In this document: piece after piece, positions 13,801 through 25,729 of the stretch
Layout: each line of letters starts with the position of its first letter
How positions within the stretch are numbered: position 1 is the stretch's first letter
NCBI GenBank assembly: GCA_006176705.1
Contig: QRFJ01000293.1
Coordinates: forward strand, 1-64,000
Direction: 5' to 3'
Source of the DNA: Cocos nucifera
Taxonomy: Eukaryota > Streptophyta > Magnoliopsida > Arecales > Arecaceae
DNA length: 64,000 bases
Notes under the pieces: model-generated
The model's input: only the letters and a program-made list of their open reading frames with translations
Told to the model about the DNA's origin: nothing
Database searches by the model: none
Translations under genes and position numbers: made by a program

Positions 13801-14635
13801 TTCTAGTGCCCCCGTCTCTTACAAAAGAAGCATTCAGCTTGACTTTTATTGGACTTGGTCTTCCTGGAATCTTGAGCCCTGCATAGGTGTCCTAGCATGA
13901 ACTTGCATCTTCTTTGGCTTTCTTCTTCTTATTCTTTCTTTTCCCTTTCCTAAAAGGATCGAGAACTGAGAAAATGAACTTCTCACTTAAGTTCACCGAC
14001 TCTTTATGGAGTTGGTGATCCTTCTCAAAATTCTGAAGTAACCCTAGTAACCCATGGTAGTCAACTTCAGGCTTTGACATTCTGATAATGTAGTGAAGGA
14101 ATGGAAGATAGGACTTGGGCAACGAGTTCAGATATTGCATCTTTTTCAAGCTTACTTATATGCAAGGAAAAGCTGAGCTTGCTCAAGCGCTCTATCAGCT
14201 CAATCATGTACAATACATGATCAGTGATAGAGGCACCATCCCACATCCTTGGCATTGAAGATGGCATAAACTAGTCTTGTGCCTCTCAACATCATTCGGA
14301 TGTGGCAAAAGAAATCTCTTCCAATACTTGAAGCATATTCATTTTGGCTGAGCCATCTCGAAACTATGTAATTGAACTCATCGCTCATGGCAACCAGCAT
14401 AATGCAGTGCACACTATGGTTCGATCACTTGAGCCAACTTCTGAGTAAGTATCTCTGACTGTTTCCACATGCATTGGTAGCTTGGCTCCTCAGGTGTAGG
14501 ATCCATCAATACATATAGGATCCATTCATACTCTAAGGACTAATTTTCAACTTTCGGTACCAGCTATCCAAAGTTAGGATCCCATCCAACTTATCATTGT
14601 CCAACAATGATCGGAGCGATAGAGAAAGTGGCCAT
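13801..14635 (-). pseudogene. Copia gag pseudogene of element X
   Basis: Starts at an ATG on the minus strand at 14635 (MATFSIAPIIVG), a typical copia gag N-terminus, and hits a stop within about 15 codons. Gag-like fragments continue at 14067-14412 and 13892-14149 with a lysine-rich tail. The zinc knuckle reads CFFCKRRGH at 13806-13832, followed by a stop at 13803-13805 where Trp is usual, and the last cysteine is Tyr. Several frames are needed to cover it, so it is nonfunctional. Confidence 0.85.
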
Positions 14636-15676
14636 GTCTGCACAAAGAAAAATCATAAACCTAATTAGTAATTGATTCATTAAACCTAAAGATTTGGACT
14701 TTAATCAAAATATTTCTCTCACTATTTTATTCGAATTGATAGTCCTCTACCTCCAATTCGAGGAAATTATCCTAATTTCTTAGTGGGTACTAGAATCCAC
14801 ATAGACTATACACAAGGCCTCAACTTTGGTTGGTCCAACTCCATGTACATCTTAAGGATAGGTTCATAATCAATTATTTTTCCTAAATAATTTTTAGTAA
14901 TTAAATTTTTGCCCCAGTTCCTAATCAGTTGGCTTTGGCCTATACTCAGAAAAGTGTCCAATTAGGTCCAACCATTAACATGATCCATACTTGGTCCCAT
15001 CCAATCCAATGAATAATCAGACTCAACTTTGGTTGGCCCACCTGACCATCATTTAGAATGATGTATTTGAGAGATCATATAATGAATGATAACTTTGACA
15101 ATCGATAAGCACTAGGCCTTTAGGCCTCCAATGATTATCCAACTAATGGACTCCATTATCATTCCACTTTAATAGGAAGGCTATGATCTAGTTATCATTA
15201 TAACTATTTCATTTTAGAAACCTAATAATTTTAGATGATTTATTTATAAAAGTGAGTTGGTCAGATTAACCAGCTTGTCATGATCCTCCCACTAACTTTA
15301 CCAAGTCAGCTTAAGGGAGACCATTAATAGGCTAGTTTAGGAGCATCCTAAATTGATCAAAGCTGATTTACCTAGCTGAACATGGGTTAGCTCGAATAGT
15401 CAAGTGAATCCGATCAAAATATAATCTCACCAAAAGGCTAAGTTCGTTCGATCGGTGGAAGGGTCTGTCAGGCTTGCCTTAGACACCATCAGAAATGGTC
15501 AGATAAGCAGGTTGCCAATTAAAAATCACTAGTCTGTTTTACCTTAGACACCAATTGATTTAATTAGTTTCAATTAGATCAACCTAATAGTACATGCTAG
15601 ACGTGTAGCCAAGAATCAAGTCCATCTTGGATCTTGTTAAAGATATGAACTTGACCAACTATAATTATTGTAATTG
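14636..15676 (-). other. Leader of element X, right copy, part 1
   Basis: Noncoding leader between the gag start and the H insertion. The part from 15461 aligns with 7013-7223 in the left leader. No ORF or other structure is supported. The ATCTA that follows (15677-15681) is one copy of the H target duplication. Confidence 0.8.
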
Positions 15677-15681
15677 ATCTA
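15677..15681. other. Target-site duplication of gypsy H, left copy
   Basis: ATCTA, matching 47440-47444 exactly. The uninterrupted site occurs in the left X leader near 7219-7223, where GATCTAGAG is continuous. Confidence 0.9.
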
Positions 15682-17330
15682 TGATAATTACCATAATTAA
15701 TAAAATAAAAGTATTAAAATAATATAATAATTAATATTTATTTTAAATAATTAATACTTTTATTAGTATTTTGTAGGAAAGAAGTCCACCAATATGAAGA
15801 GCTCGATTTATGAGTTCTAACACAATAAATTTTACTTAAATCGGAGCTAAAATAAAAAAATTATGAAGCTTAGAAATTAAAATTAAAAAAAAAAACAAGA
15901 AGAAGATCGGTGCATGGTGGACCAACCGACCGGTCCATGGAATAGGCGTAGACCGGCCAGCTCAAAAGGCATGGCCAATCAGTGGTTGCCACATGGTGAA
16001 CCTAGACCTCTTAGAGGTTAACAAAATTTCTATCATGGCATACAGGGACATTTTGGTCATTTTCTCTAGTGCGTCGGCTTTTGATTGGCTGCAGTCTTCG
16101 ATATGGCTGGTCCATGGTGGTCTATGGCTACAGTTTTGCATGAACGGACAGCTGTAGTTGATGCCAGTCGAGATCCAATGGTGGAAATTTATTCCAACTT
16201 TGATCAGGACTCCAAGCTTCATCTAAGCACGATCCAATGGTCGAAATTTATCTTGACTTCGATCTAACGGTCTAGAATCAATCAAAATAGTTAAATGATG
16301 GATTTTTGAGGATTTTTGAGTCATTTGATCAAGATCTAATGGCCAGAATTTGTCAGGATGTTAGGCATCGATCTGGACTTGGATTCTAACTCCGAAAATA
16401 GCTCTAAAGACCCTATTTCCTCCTCTATTTAAGCATCTTACTCCCATAGCATGAGAAAAAATCTTTTAAGTAAAAAAAAAGAAAAAAATAGAGTTTCTTC
16501 TCTCTTTTTCTCCCTTCTCCTCCTTATTTCTTCCTTCTTTCTTCTTCTAATTTTCAATCAAAGGAGCTCTAAAGATGTTGGGAGAAAGCTGATCGTCTAC
16601 CATGCACGGCTAAGAAGCTAAATTCTGGGAGAGTAGATGAAGTCTTCTAAACATAAGTTGTAATATTTTTTCTTTATTTTTTATAATTTTTTTTATGCAA
16701 ACATGTTCTCATGCCTAGTTTTTTAGTTTTTAATGAAATTTATTTTTATGCCTGAGATCTTGACTCTATGACATGCTTATTATTAACCTAAATAAATTAT
16801 ATTCATTAAGATGGGTTATGATTAGTAGATATAGTCCATACTTAATTTAATAATTTACTTTAGAGAAAAATCATTAAAAGCCATATTTTAAATTTTTAAG
16901 AATTAAAGTATTGAATAATTTATGATTTCATAGAGATGGATCATAATCAAAAGATATAATTCATACTCTAAAAAAATAAATTATAATCATAACTAAATTA
17001 TTAAAAATATTAGTTTTTATATTAAAAAAAATTATCATAACCCTATTAAAGATGAATTCAAAATTTTAGAATATTTTTTATTAATTCAAAAATCCTAATT
17101 ATGTATTTACTTTCTTTTTATTTTTGCTTTAATTTACTAAGCTTTTGATTGTCTTTCTTTGATCTACTTAATTAAATTTTTGCTTTAAAATAAATTTATT
17201 TATTTTTTAATTAAATTAAATATAACTTAGTCTTCAATTCTCGAGAAAATCGACATCCAACTCACCACTATTCTAATTAATAGGTAGATCAGTTTTAATT
17301 ATCATTTGATGCTCCAAAGATAAGTAGTCA
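15682..17330 (+). repeat. 5' LTR of gypsy H
   Basis: 1649 bp, TGATAATTACC to GATAAGTAGTCA. The segment from about 16526 to 17250 is closely repeated at 43202-43907, and the last ~80 bp at 47358-47439. A TATA-like CTATTTAAGC lies near 16425. A 20-bp inverted repeat TGGACC-8-GGTCCA is near 15917-15936. Confidence 0.92.
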
Positions 17331-17331
17331 A

Positions 17332-17350
17332 ATTTTTGGCACCATTGTCG
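17332..17350 (+). other. Primer binding site of gypsy H
   Basis: TTTTTGGCACCATTGTCGG starts two bases after the LTR end. It is a slightly mutated form of the TTGGCGCCGTTGCCGG site common in plant Tat/Athila-type gypsy elements. Confidence 0.8.
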
Positions 17351-18116
17351 GAGATTGTAGCATAGTTGCTTTAATTAATTAAAAATTTATTAATTAATTT
17401 AAAAAAATAAAAATTAAAAAATAAAATTAAAAAAATAAAAATCTTTTTATTATTCTTTAATTTTGTTTTATTAATTATTATCTTTCATAATTAATTTTTT
17501 TTACTTCATATAATTTAGATTAATTTACTACTTTTCAGACTTAATCACTTAAATTTACTTTCTTTGCAAAACCAAACAATTCAAAAACTTAAAATACACT
17601 TATAAAAAGATAAAATCATAAATCCTAAAGAATTACTGACATCTCATAATACTTAATTAATTTAGTGAAACAAAAAATATAATATAAAATTAATTTTTAG
17701 TATATTTGGATACCTTTTTTTTTATTTACATCGTATATTCATAATATACTTTAAGGGTACAATCCATTAAATAAGATAAGATGAGTATTTGATCATCATT
17801 CCTTAGCCCACAAACCACCATCCTACATATTACATTGACCTAAGCTTTTTAATTTAAAATCAATTAGATGTTAGACCTTAAGGATACTCGAGCTCATTAG
17901 GATAAGAAAACTCTAAAGTTGGACCGGGTTCGAATTGGTTAATTATTTAGTGTTTAAGGCAAGTGGTTCAAAGATTATGATTTTCAATTGACTCCATTGA
18001 CTGACCTGGCCAACTAAGTTGGTGTTTAAGAAATGCAATGAGCAAGAAACCTTCCACATCTTACACTTATTTGGCCAAATTAGTTAACCAATTTTAAGCT
18101 TTGAGTGCTTGAAGGT
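17351..18116 (+). other. Leader of gypsy H (truncated)
   Basis: Noncoding and extremely AT-rich from 17370 to 17720. No coding frame. It ends at the junction with the 47-bp remnant of the B 5' LTR. The N-terminal half of H gag, expected here or just beyond, is missing. Confidence 0.65.
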
Positions 18117-18163
18117 GATCAGATCTGAACGAACCTGGTCCGAAAAATCAGAATTTTCCTTCA
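18117..18163 (+). repeat. Remnant of the 5' LTR of B
   Basis: Only the terminal 47 bp survive, from GATCAGATCTGAACG to TTTTCCTTCA. They match the ends of the A LTR (6966-7012) and B 3' LTR (26250-26298). The left 2.2 kb is deleted. Confidence 0.85.
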
Positions 18164-18165
18164 AC

Positions 18166-18178
18166 TGGTATCAAAGCC
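18166..18178 (+). other. Primer binding site of B
   Basis: TGGTATCAAAGCC, two bases after the LTR end. It differs by one base from the usual initiator tRNA-Met site TGGTATCAGAGCC. Confidence 0.88.
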
Positions 18179-20036
18179 AAGGTTCTAAAGTATTTAGATC
18201 TAATTTTAAATTTATTTTAATTAAAAAATAAGTAATTTTAGATGTCACATGAGATGTGATCAAATCTAAAATCAGAAAAAATTAAAATTAAATGATTTAG
18301 ATCTAAGAATAGAAAATATGCATGACTAGTTCTAAAATAGAATAGTTCTATAGAATAGTCTTGCATGTTTATAATTTAATTTGATTAAATCATATTTTAG
18401 ATCTATTTATTTACTATTTTTTGATATTATAATTGATATAATAATATCAAAAAAATATCAAATAAAAATTATTTAATTTTAACATCATATGAGATATGAT
18501 TGATGCATGTCTAGACTAGTTGTAGAATAGTTCTACATAGTTGTCTAGATTAGAATTTATTTTGATAAGATCAATTTAAATCTAATTTTTTAGATTATTA
18601 TGAGATAATTTAGATCTGAAAAATATGCATGATTCGATACATGAGATGTATGCAAAATATGCCATGATTAGATCTAATTTGTATATGAGATATATGATAT
18701 AGATCTAAAACTATTTTGTAGTATTGACATGTTCCTGATTAAGGCGTTCCTCTTGGCCGTCCGATCATAAGAATGAAGAAGGATTTAAAGGCCCTCTCTT
18801 CCCATCCGATGGGGTGTTCTTATGACGTGTAGGGGTGCTGCGCATTCGTCCTTAATCAGAAACCCAAAACTTACTTTCTGCAAAATCCTAGATCCTGAAA
18901 CCCTAGGATTTATTGTGCATATTTTATTTATGAACCCTACTTAATTAAGAATTAAGATTATGAAATATTAATTAGGTCTAAAATTAAGAATTTTAGATCT
19001 AAGACATATTCATAATACTGGGTTCGGGCTTGGGTAGCTCAATTAGGTCTAAGCGGTTGATCAAACCGAATCAAGAGTTGGTTAGATGGGATCAACAATG
19101 CTTAAATTGACCAGCCTAATAGGATTAAGTCTGGGTCAAGATCGAGTCACGATCAAGCAAGACCTAATTAGGCTCAGAGGTTAGAGTCTGGATTGTAGGC
19201 TAACCCAATTGGTTCTGACTCAACAATTTGGTGTCTAAGGTAAGTTTGGCACATACGACCGACTGATTTTTAATTGGAAGCTACTCGATCCTGAATGCGT
19301 TCTTGTACGAGTTAATGGCATATTCCTTCCACCGATCTCACTTACCTGGCCATATCTGTTGACACAGTTCTGATTTGAGGTGGTCAATAATCCGAGCTAA
19401 CCCATGCCACTAGGTTAGTCATAATTGTTATGACTATGACAAGTCTAGTTTAATGAGACCTGAATCAATTCTTCCTAAGAAAAGATTAAGTCTGAGGTCT
19501 TCCACCATTGTAGATGTGCGGGCCCTTCCCGGGGTTGATTGTTCTCGACTGGATACAGTGGCTCAGTTGCACCGAAAAGATGCAACCATGTCTATTAGGC
19601 ATTGGATGCTATGGGCTGGAGGATGAGTTGGGCTCAATATTTTGGATACGGTGAGAGACTCAATTAGAATTCCAGTCTGTGCAAATGGTGGGTCTGACTT
19701 AACTAAGGAGTGGATCAATATTTCGGATACGGTGAGATTCATGAATTAGAGATCAAGTTTGGGTGCACCATGATTAGAGAATCATTGAACAAGAGTTGTT
19801 CACTCATTGGCTAACCCATCACCAATAACTGTTAGGTGAGGTGATGAGTCAGTTGGTGAGACCGCACCACCCACTAGAAATCATTAATCATGGAGATTTT
19901 TGCATCTCTACAGAGGGAGTGTAGGGATCCGAAAAAATAGTGGGAGCTAATTTGTTTAAAAATAAAATCTTAAAATAAATTGGTCAAGTCATAATTACAG
20001 TATCTAACTAGAATCTTTGACTCTCTATAGAGGAAA
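18179..20036 (+). other. Leader of element B
   Basis: About 1.86 kb without coding sequence between the primer site and gag. The right part is shared with element A (1-719), and the left part is similar to the C leader (51866-52515). A related segment ending GATACGGTGAGA occurs twice, near 19636 and 19710. No supported RNA gene or ORF. Confidence 0.8.
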
Positions 20037-20892
20037 ATGTCTGCATCCAACCCATTAGCACGTATCCTGGACACACATAGACTGACCGGACCCAATTATA
20101 AAGATTGGCTCAGGAACTACAAAATTATTTTGGATTTTAAGAAGTTAACCCATGTATTGGATCCAGGACCCTCCCACCTTACCAGCCCGTCCATCCACTG
20201 AACAGAGAGCATCTCTAGAAAAATGGATAGACGAAGATAATAAGGCCAGATATTACATGTTGGGCTCGATGTCTGATGAGCTCCAGCGCCAACATGAAGA
20301 TATCGGGACTGCTCGCCAAATGTTGGCTCACCTGCAGGAGATGTTTGGTGAACAGAGTCGCATAGCCAAATATCAAGTCACGAAATAACTTTTTAAGGCT
20401 AAGATGCGTGATGGGCAGTCAGTCCAAGATCACTGTCTGACAATGATCAAGGACATGGAAGAGCTTGAGAAGCTCGGTGTGAAGTTAGACTTGGATCTGC
20501 AGAATGATATTATTCTGCAATCCTTGACTGATGCATATGGGCAATTCATCATGAATTACCACATGCATAAACTTCAAAATTCCTTGGCCGAATTAATGAA
20601 TATGCTGGTTACCGCTGAGCTTTCTATGAAAGGTTCTAAAGGCTCAGTTCTTGCTATGGAACGGACTTCTTCCAAAAGAAAGTCTTATGAAAAAGAAAAA
20701 GAAGTCTGCAAAAAGCAAAAGGTGGAAGGAGGAAAGAAGAAGAAGGCAGAGCCGAAGAAGAAGGCTGCTAATGGCAAAGGAAAGTGTTTCCATTGCAACA
20801 GCGACGGCCATTGGAAGCAGGAACTGCCCTACTTACCTGGCCACCCTGAAGAACAAGAAGGAAGGTCCTTCTGGAGGTATGCTCGTTATTGA
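20037..20892 (+). pseudogene. Copia gag pseudogene of element B
   Basis: Start ATG at 20037 (MSASNPLARILDTHRLTG), typical of this copia gag, in frame to about 20160. A one-base shift near 20160-20165 moves the frame to one continued by ARPSTEQRASLEKWIDED. A TGA-type break is absent but a TAA stop at 20386-20388 interrupts VTK/LFKAKMRDG. The C-terminus is lysine-rich (KKKKAEPKKKAANGKGK) and leads into the zinc knuckle CFHCNSDGHWK at about 20785-20817. A one-base insertion there removes the last Cys from this frame, and it appears in the next frame as GSRNCPTYL. Gag would assemble the particle. This copy is disabled but only lightly damaged. Confidence 0.92.
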
Positions 20893-23800
20893 GTCTAACC
20901 TTACGGTTTCTTCTGCATCCAGTTGGGTGCTTGACTCTGGTTCTAGTGCTCATCTGTGCACTTCCATGCAGGGTCTTGAGGATAGCAGGAGGCTGAGGGA
21001 TGGAGACATGATCCTACGCATCGAAAATGGAGCAAGAGTTGCTGCAGTAGCCGTGGGAACATACCCTCTTCGATTACCATCTGGTTTAGACTTAGTTTTG
21101 AAAGACTGTTATTATGTGCCTGCAGCTAGCAGGAATTTGATTTCTGTTTCATGCTTAGCACAGAAAGGCTATGTGATTACCTTCTTTAAGGACCATTGTA
21201 ACATTCTTTATGAAAGAAATAAAATTGCAAATGGTTTCCTTATTAATGGTCTTTATCAGCTACATATTGATGTACCTGTTCTAACTATCGAGCAAAACGT
21301 GAATGCCAAACGACCTAGGGATAGTCCAAACGATAGATATCTATGGCACCTAAGATTAGGTCATATAGCAGAAGATAGGATCAACAAATTGGAGAAAAAT
21401 GGGCTATTGAGTCCATTGACTTTCGAGTCATATCCAACTTGTGAATCTTGTCTTCAAGGCAAAATGACTAAACTCCCTTTTGTTGGACATGGGGAAAGGG
21501 CCACAGATCTCCTTGCCCTAGTACATACTGATGTGTGCGGCCCATTTGATGTGCCGGCTAGAGGCAATTTTGTCTACTTCATTACCTTTATCCGATGATC
21601 TGTCTAGGTATGGGTATGTGTATCTTATGAGACACAAGTCTGAAGCTTTTGAAAAGTTCAAAGAATTCAGACATGAAGTAGAAAAACAAACTAAAAACCC
21701 ATTAAGGTTCTTCGATCAGATCGAGGAGGTGAATACCTTAGCCGAGAATTCCTAGACTATCTCAAGGAAAATGGCATAGTCTCTCAATGGACTCCACCAG
21801 GAACACCTCAACTCAACGGGATTTTCAGAATGGAGAAATCGGACTCTATTGGATATGGTTCGATCCATGATGAGCTTCACAGACCTTCCTGATTTTCTTT
21901 GGGGACATTCATTGTTAACTTCAATTTATCTACTGAATAGGGTTCCCTCTAAAACCGTTCCTACCACACCGTATGAGATATGGCATGGTAAGAAACCAAG
22001 TCTGAGTCATCTCAGAATTTGGGGTTGTCCGGCTCATGTCAAAAGACAACAAGCGGACAAGTTAGAGTTTAGGTCCTTTAGAGCTCGATTCATAGGATAT
22101 CCTAAAGAGTCATTAGGATACTATTTCTACATTCCAGAAGACCACAATGTGATTGTGAGTCGACATGCCATCTTTCTTGAAAAATAGTTTATTCAAGATA
22201 GCGGCATTGGAAAGCAGATTAAGCTTGATGAGAAAGTCTCACAAGTACAACGAGCTAAGGACCAATTGGAACCAAATCAGGTTGAGCCAATAAGAACACT
22301 ACCTCCTCCACCTCGTAGATCGGAAAGAGTTTTCCCATCCCCTGAAAGATACTTAGGTATTATTTCAGAGGAAAGTAGAGAAAATGTTCCTCATAGGTAA
22401 TGGTGCTCATGGTGATGATCCCAAAACCTACAACGAGGCGATATCAGATATCGACTCCGAGAAATGGCTAGAGGCAATGCAGTCAGAAATTGACTCGATG
22501 CACTCAAACCAAGTCTGGACCTTGGTAGATCCACCAGAAGGTATAGTACCTATTGGGTGTAAATGGATCTTCAAGAGAAAGATTGGTGCAGATGGGAATG
22601 TGGAGACATTCAAGGCTAGACTAGTGGCAAAAGGTTATAGTCAACGCGAAGGCATTGACTATCAGGATACCTTTTTTCCCAGTGGCTATGCTAAAATCCA
22701 TCCGCACATTGCTTGCCGTTGCAGCCTATTTCGATTATGAAATATGGCAAATGGACGTGAAAATGGCATTCTTGAAATGGATATCTTGAGGAAGATATCT
22801 ATATGGAACAGCCGCTAGGTTTCACATCCAGTGATACTGATCACAAGGTTTGCAAGCTGCAAAGGTCCATATATGGACTTAAGCAAGCATCTCGGAGCTG
22901 GAACACTCATTTCAATGATGTGATCAAAAAGTTTGGTTTCATCAAAAATGAAGAGGAACCATGTGTTTTCAAAAAGGTCAGTGGGAGCGCTGTTGTCTTC
23001 CTCGTATTGTACGTGGATGACATCCTCCTTATTGGGAATGATATTCCCATGTTGACATCAGTCAAAATATGGTTGTCCAAGGAATTCTCCATGAAAGACC
23101 TAGGTGAAGCATCCTTTATTCTAGGAATTAAGGTCTATAGGGATAGACCGAATAGGATGCTAGGACTTTCACAGAAGATGTACATAGAGAAAGTACTAAA
23201 GAGGTTTAGTATGGAAAACTCTAAGAGGGGATTAATACCCTTCAGACATGGTATTCATCTTTCCAAGAAGATGTGCCCTAGCACACCTGAGGAAATAGAA
23301 CGCATGAGCAAGATCCCTTATGCTTCTGCAATAGGGAGCCTCATGTATGCCATGCTATGTACACGACCTGATATAGCCCATGCTGTGAGTGTCACAAGCA
23401 GATATCAGTCAAATCCAGGTGAAGAACACTGGACTTCTGTGAAATGTATCCTTAAGTACTTGAGAAGAACTAAGGATATGATGTTGGTCTTTGGTAACGG
23501 AGAACTCCAAGTCCAGGGATACACAGACTCGGATTTCATGTCCGATATAGATGATCGAAAGTCGACATCTAGGAGTCTGTTTGTGTGCAATGGTGGTGCT
23601 GTCAGCTGGAAGAGTTCCAAGCAAACCGTGATAGCAGATTCCACCATGGAAGCAGAATATATCATTGCATCAGAGGCTGCGAAAGGAAGCATTTTGGTAC
23701 AAGAAGTTTGCTGCAAAAATTAGGAGTAATGCCATCAGATGCCATTCCTCTATACTGCGACAACAATGGCACCATAGCCCTTGCTAAGGAGCCGAGGTCT

Positions 23801-23991
23801 CACCAGAAATCCAAGCACATTGAGCGGCGATACCACCTCATCCGCGATTACCTCGAGAAGGTTACGTCGAGGTCAAGAGAGTCAACTCCATAGATAATGT
23901 GGCAGACCCACTTACAAAGCCGTTGGGCCAGCAGAAGATCGAAGCCCACCTTGAGAAGATGGGACTTAGACTTGTAGCCAATTGGCTTTAG
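20818..23991 (+). pseudogene. Copia pol pseudogene of element B: PR-INT-RT-RNase H
   Basis: The longest frame, 20651-21598, holds the protease (VLDSGSSAHLC near 20930-20960), GAG-pre-integrase (YLWHLRLGHIAEDRINKL, CESCLQGKMTK) and the integrase start (HTDVCGPFDV). An inserted base near 21594 splits FI/DDLSRYGYVYL. Further shifts are near 21700 and 21830, with a stop at 22185. RT is at 22384-22740 (KWIFKRKIGADGNVETFKA) and 22803 onward, with LYVDD at 23007-23021. RNase H carries TDSDF and STMEAEYI, with a shift near 23690. The stop is at 23989-23991, two bases before the polypurine tract. All catalytic motifs seen are present, so damage is by indels and stops. Confidence 0.95.
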
Positions 23992-23992
23992 G

Positions 23993-24005
23993 ACAAGTGG
24001 GAGAT
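23993..24005 (+). other. Polypurine tract of B
   Basis: GACAAGTGGGAGA directly upstream of the LTR's TG at 24006 (one T intervening), the usual plus-strand primer position. Confidence 0.85.
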
Positions 24006-25337
24006 TGTTAGATATATGTGCCCTAGAAGCCAGAATTGGCTGACACTTGTAATACACTTCTAGGGGCAAAATTATAATTTTGACTATAATCAATAAAATG
24101 GGTTATTTTCTATCACATATGTATATTTAGTGTCTGTGATACATCCTTTGAGTTAATGGTAATGATAATTCATATTTTCAAGAGTTGAAAATTTAAGACA
24201 TGAATAATCATTATTAACTCATAAAATGCTCCCGACCATAGGATCATCACGAGGATGGTGATTGATCCGGAAAGGTTGGTGTACAATCGCTTCTCTTTAG
24301 TAGATGAGTCTTGAGTCTACGGTGTGGAGACACCGGAGCGAGAGTACAGGTACTCGTTAGAGAACGAGGGCACTGAGCGTGACCACCTCGAGTAGTCATT
24401 AGGAAGTCTACCTTCTCGTCAATGACTGACTCGATGCTGCAGTAGTGTGTCTGGTTCTTTGACCTGAGGTGCATCGGCAGTTCACCTTGAGGGTGTTATA
24501 GTTTGACTACACCATTACTCGATCTCCTAGCCATATGGAACCCTGAGGTGTATGTTGGCTATAGCATGTTCATTGTAGGAACTGGATTGCATCAAGATGG
24601 AATCTATCTACCTCGGTGGTAGAGGAGCAGCCCTATGATGATCATGAGAATCAAGTCCAGAAGCCCATGGCCATGGTAGAGTGAAATAATAGAAAGAGTT
24701 TCTATTTAGATTTTCACATTGGACTTGAATCGAATGATTACATCATATGACAGAAACTAGGGTTTGATGAGTTCACCTTAACCCTAATCTGATCGGGGCT
24801 CAAGATAGAAGAACTTAATCACACAGGTAGCTGCACCAAGAGGTTCGCATTCAGCTCTGATGGGTTGCCACCATATACTGCTAGGTGTCACTGGTGGATT
24901 TTGGGAGCAATTAGAATGATTTAGATGATCGATCATTCTAGCTGTTCGAATCAGAAGAGTTCTGATCCATCGAAAGGAGTTTCGATGATGTCGATGATAG
25001 AGATCATGACATATCCCATTACCATACAGAACTGAACCTAACTGGGTCACACAAACAAGGGTTTGAATCTGGTGATCATCAATTGAACTGAATCCAGTTC
25101 AATTGATCTGAATGAGATTCAATTAGGTTCAAGGAAAATCGTGCTAGCACTCGATTGAACCTAACGTTCTTCTTTTACTATCATAAATAAGTTGTCCTGA
25201 TTGAGCCAAAGGAGTTTGTGCTCAATCAGAGGCCTTCACTATGGTCTGACTGGAGCCTTGTCCAAGTCAGAAAAGGTTGTCTTATTTTATAAGACATTAT
25301 ACCTGCCATTTTTGGTCACCTGCCATTTTTCTCGTCC

Positions 25338-25399
25338 TTTGACTTTGGTCAAAAGTCTGACCTTTGACTGGTCAAATGTTGACCATTGACACTTTGACT
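25338..25399 (+). promoter_or_regulatory. Cluster of seven TTGAC (W-box core) motifs in the B LTR
   Basis: Five forward TTGAC and two reverse GTCAA cores within 62 bp, about 325-385 bp upstream of the TATA box. TTGAC is the core bound by plant WRKY factors. Binding here is inferred from motif density only. Similar clusters exist in the A, F, S and I LTRs. Confidence 0.5.
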
Positions 25400-25721
25400 T
25401 CTTGTCCACATGTCACGCACCTATTGGAGAGCTGGTGGGGGCCTTGTCCCCCTATTAGAACCTAGGCAAGGAGGAGGGCGCACGCCACCCTTGGCGTGTG
25501 CCCAAGCTTGGAGGCGCCCAGGAGTCCCTTGTTGGACAGGGACTCCATCTCCTTTTTGGATTTTGAATTAGAGTTCTCCTAAGAACCAACTTTGACTGGT
25601 CTTTAGGCACCCTCTAAGGAGGAATCCAGGGGACTCTATTCCCACCAATCAGATTTAGATCTGATTTCACAAAGGGTTGTGATTGGTTGGGAAGAAGAGG
25701 AGTTGGATCACAGCATTAGTC

Positions 25722-25729
25722 TATAAATA
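25722..25729 (+). promoter_or_regulatory. TATA box of the B LTR
   Basis: TATAAATA in a conserved context. The same box occurs in F (28619-28626, minus), S (37670-37677, minus) and I (54212-54219, plus), at matching LTR positions. It marks the likely U3/R boundary region. Confidence 0.6.

Noticed and set aside
16085..16267. Overlapping ORFs in the H 5' LTR
   Set aside because: Inside the LTR, and the homologous part of the right LTR is deleted so conservation cannot be tested. No motif seen.
17370..17720. A/T-rich low-complexity stretch as an origin or matrix attachment site
   Set aside because: It sits in the normal position of a gypsy leader, and base composition alone does not support a special role.
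24247..25050. Minus-strand ORFs of 75 and 88 codons in the B LTR, repeated in F, S, G and I
   Set aside because: They lie inside LTRs, antisense to the element, with no known domain. Repetition follows from LTR copy number, so they are not called as genes.
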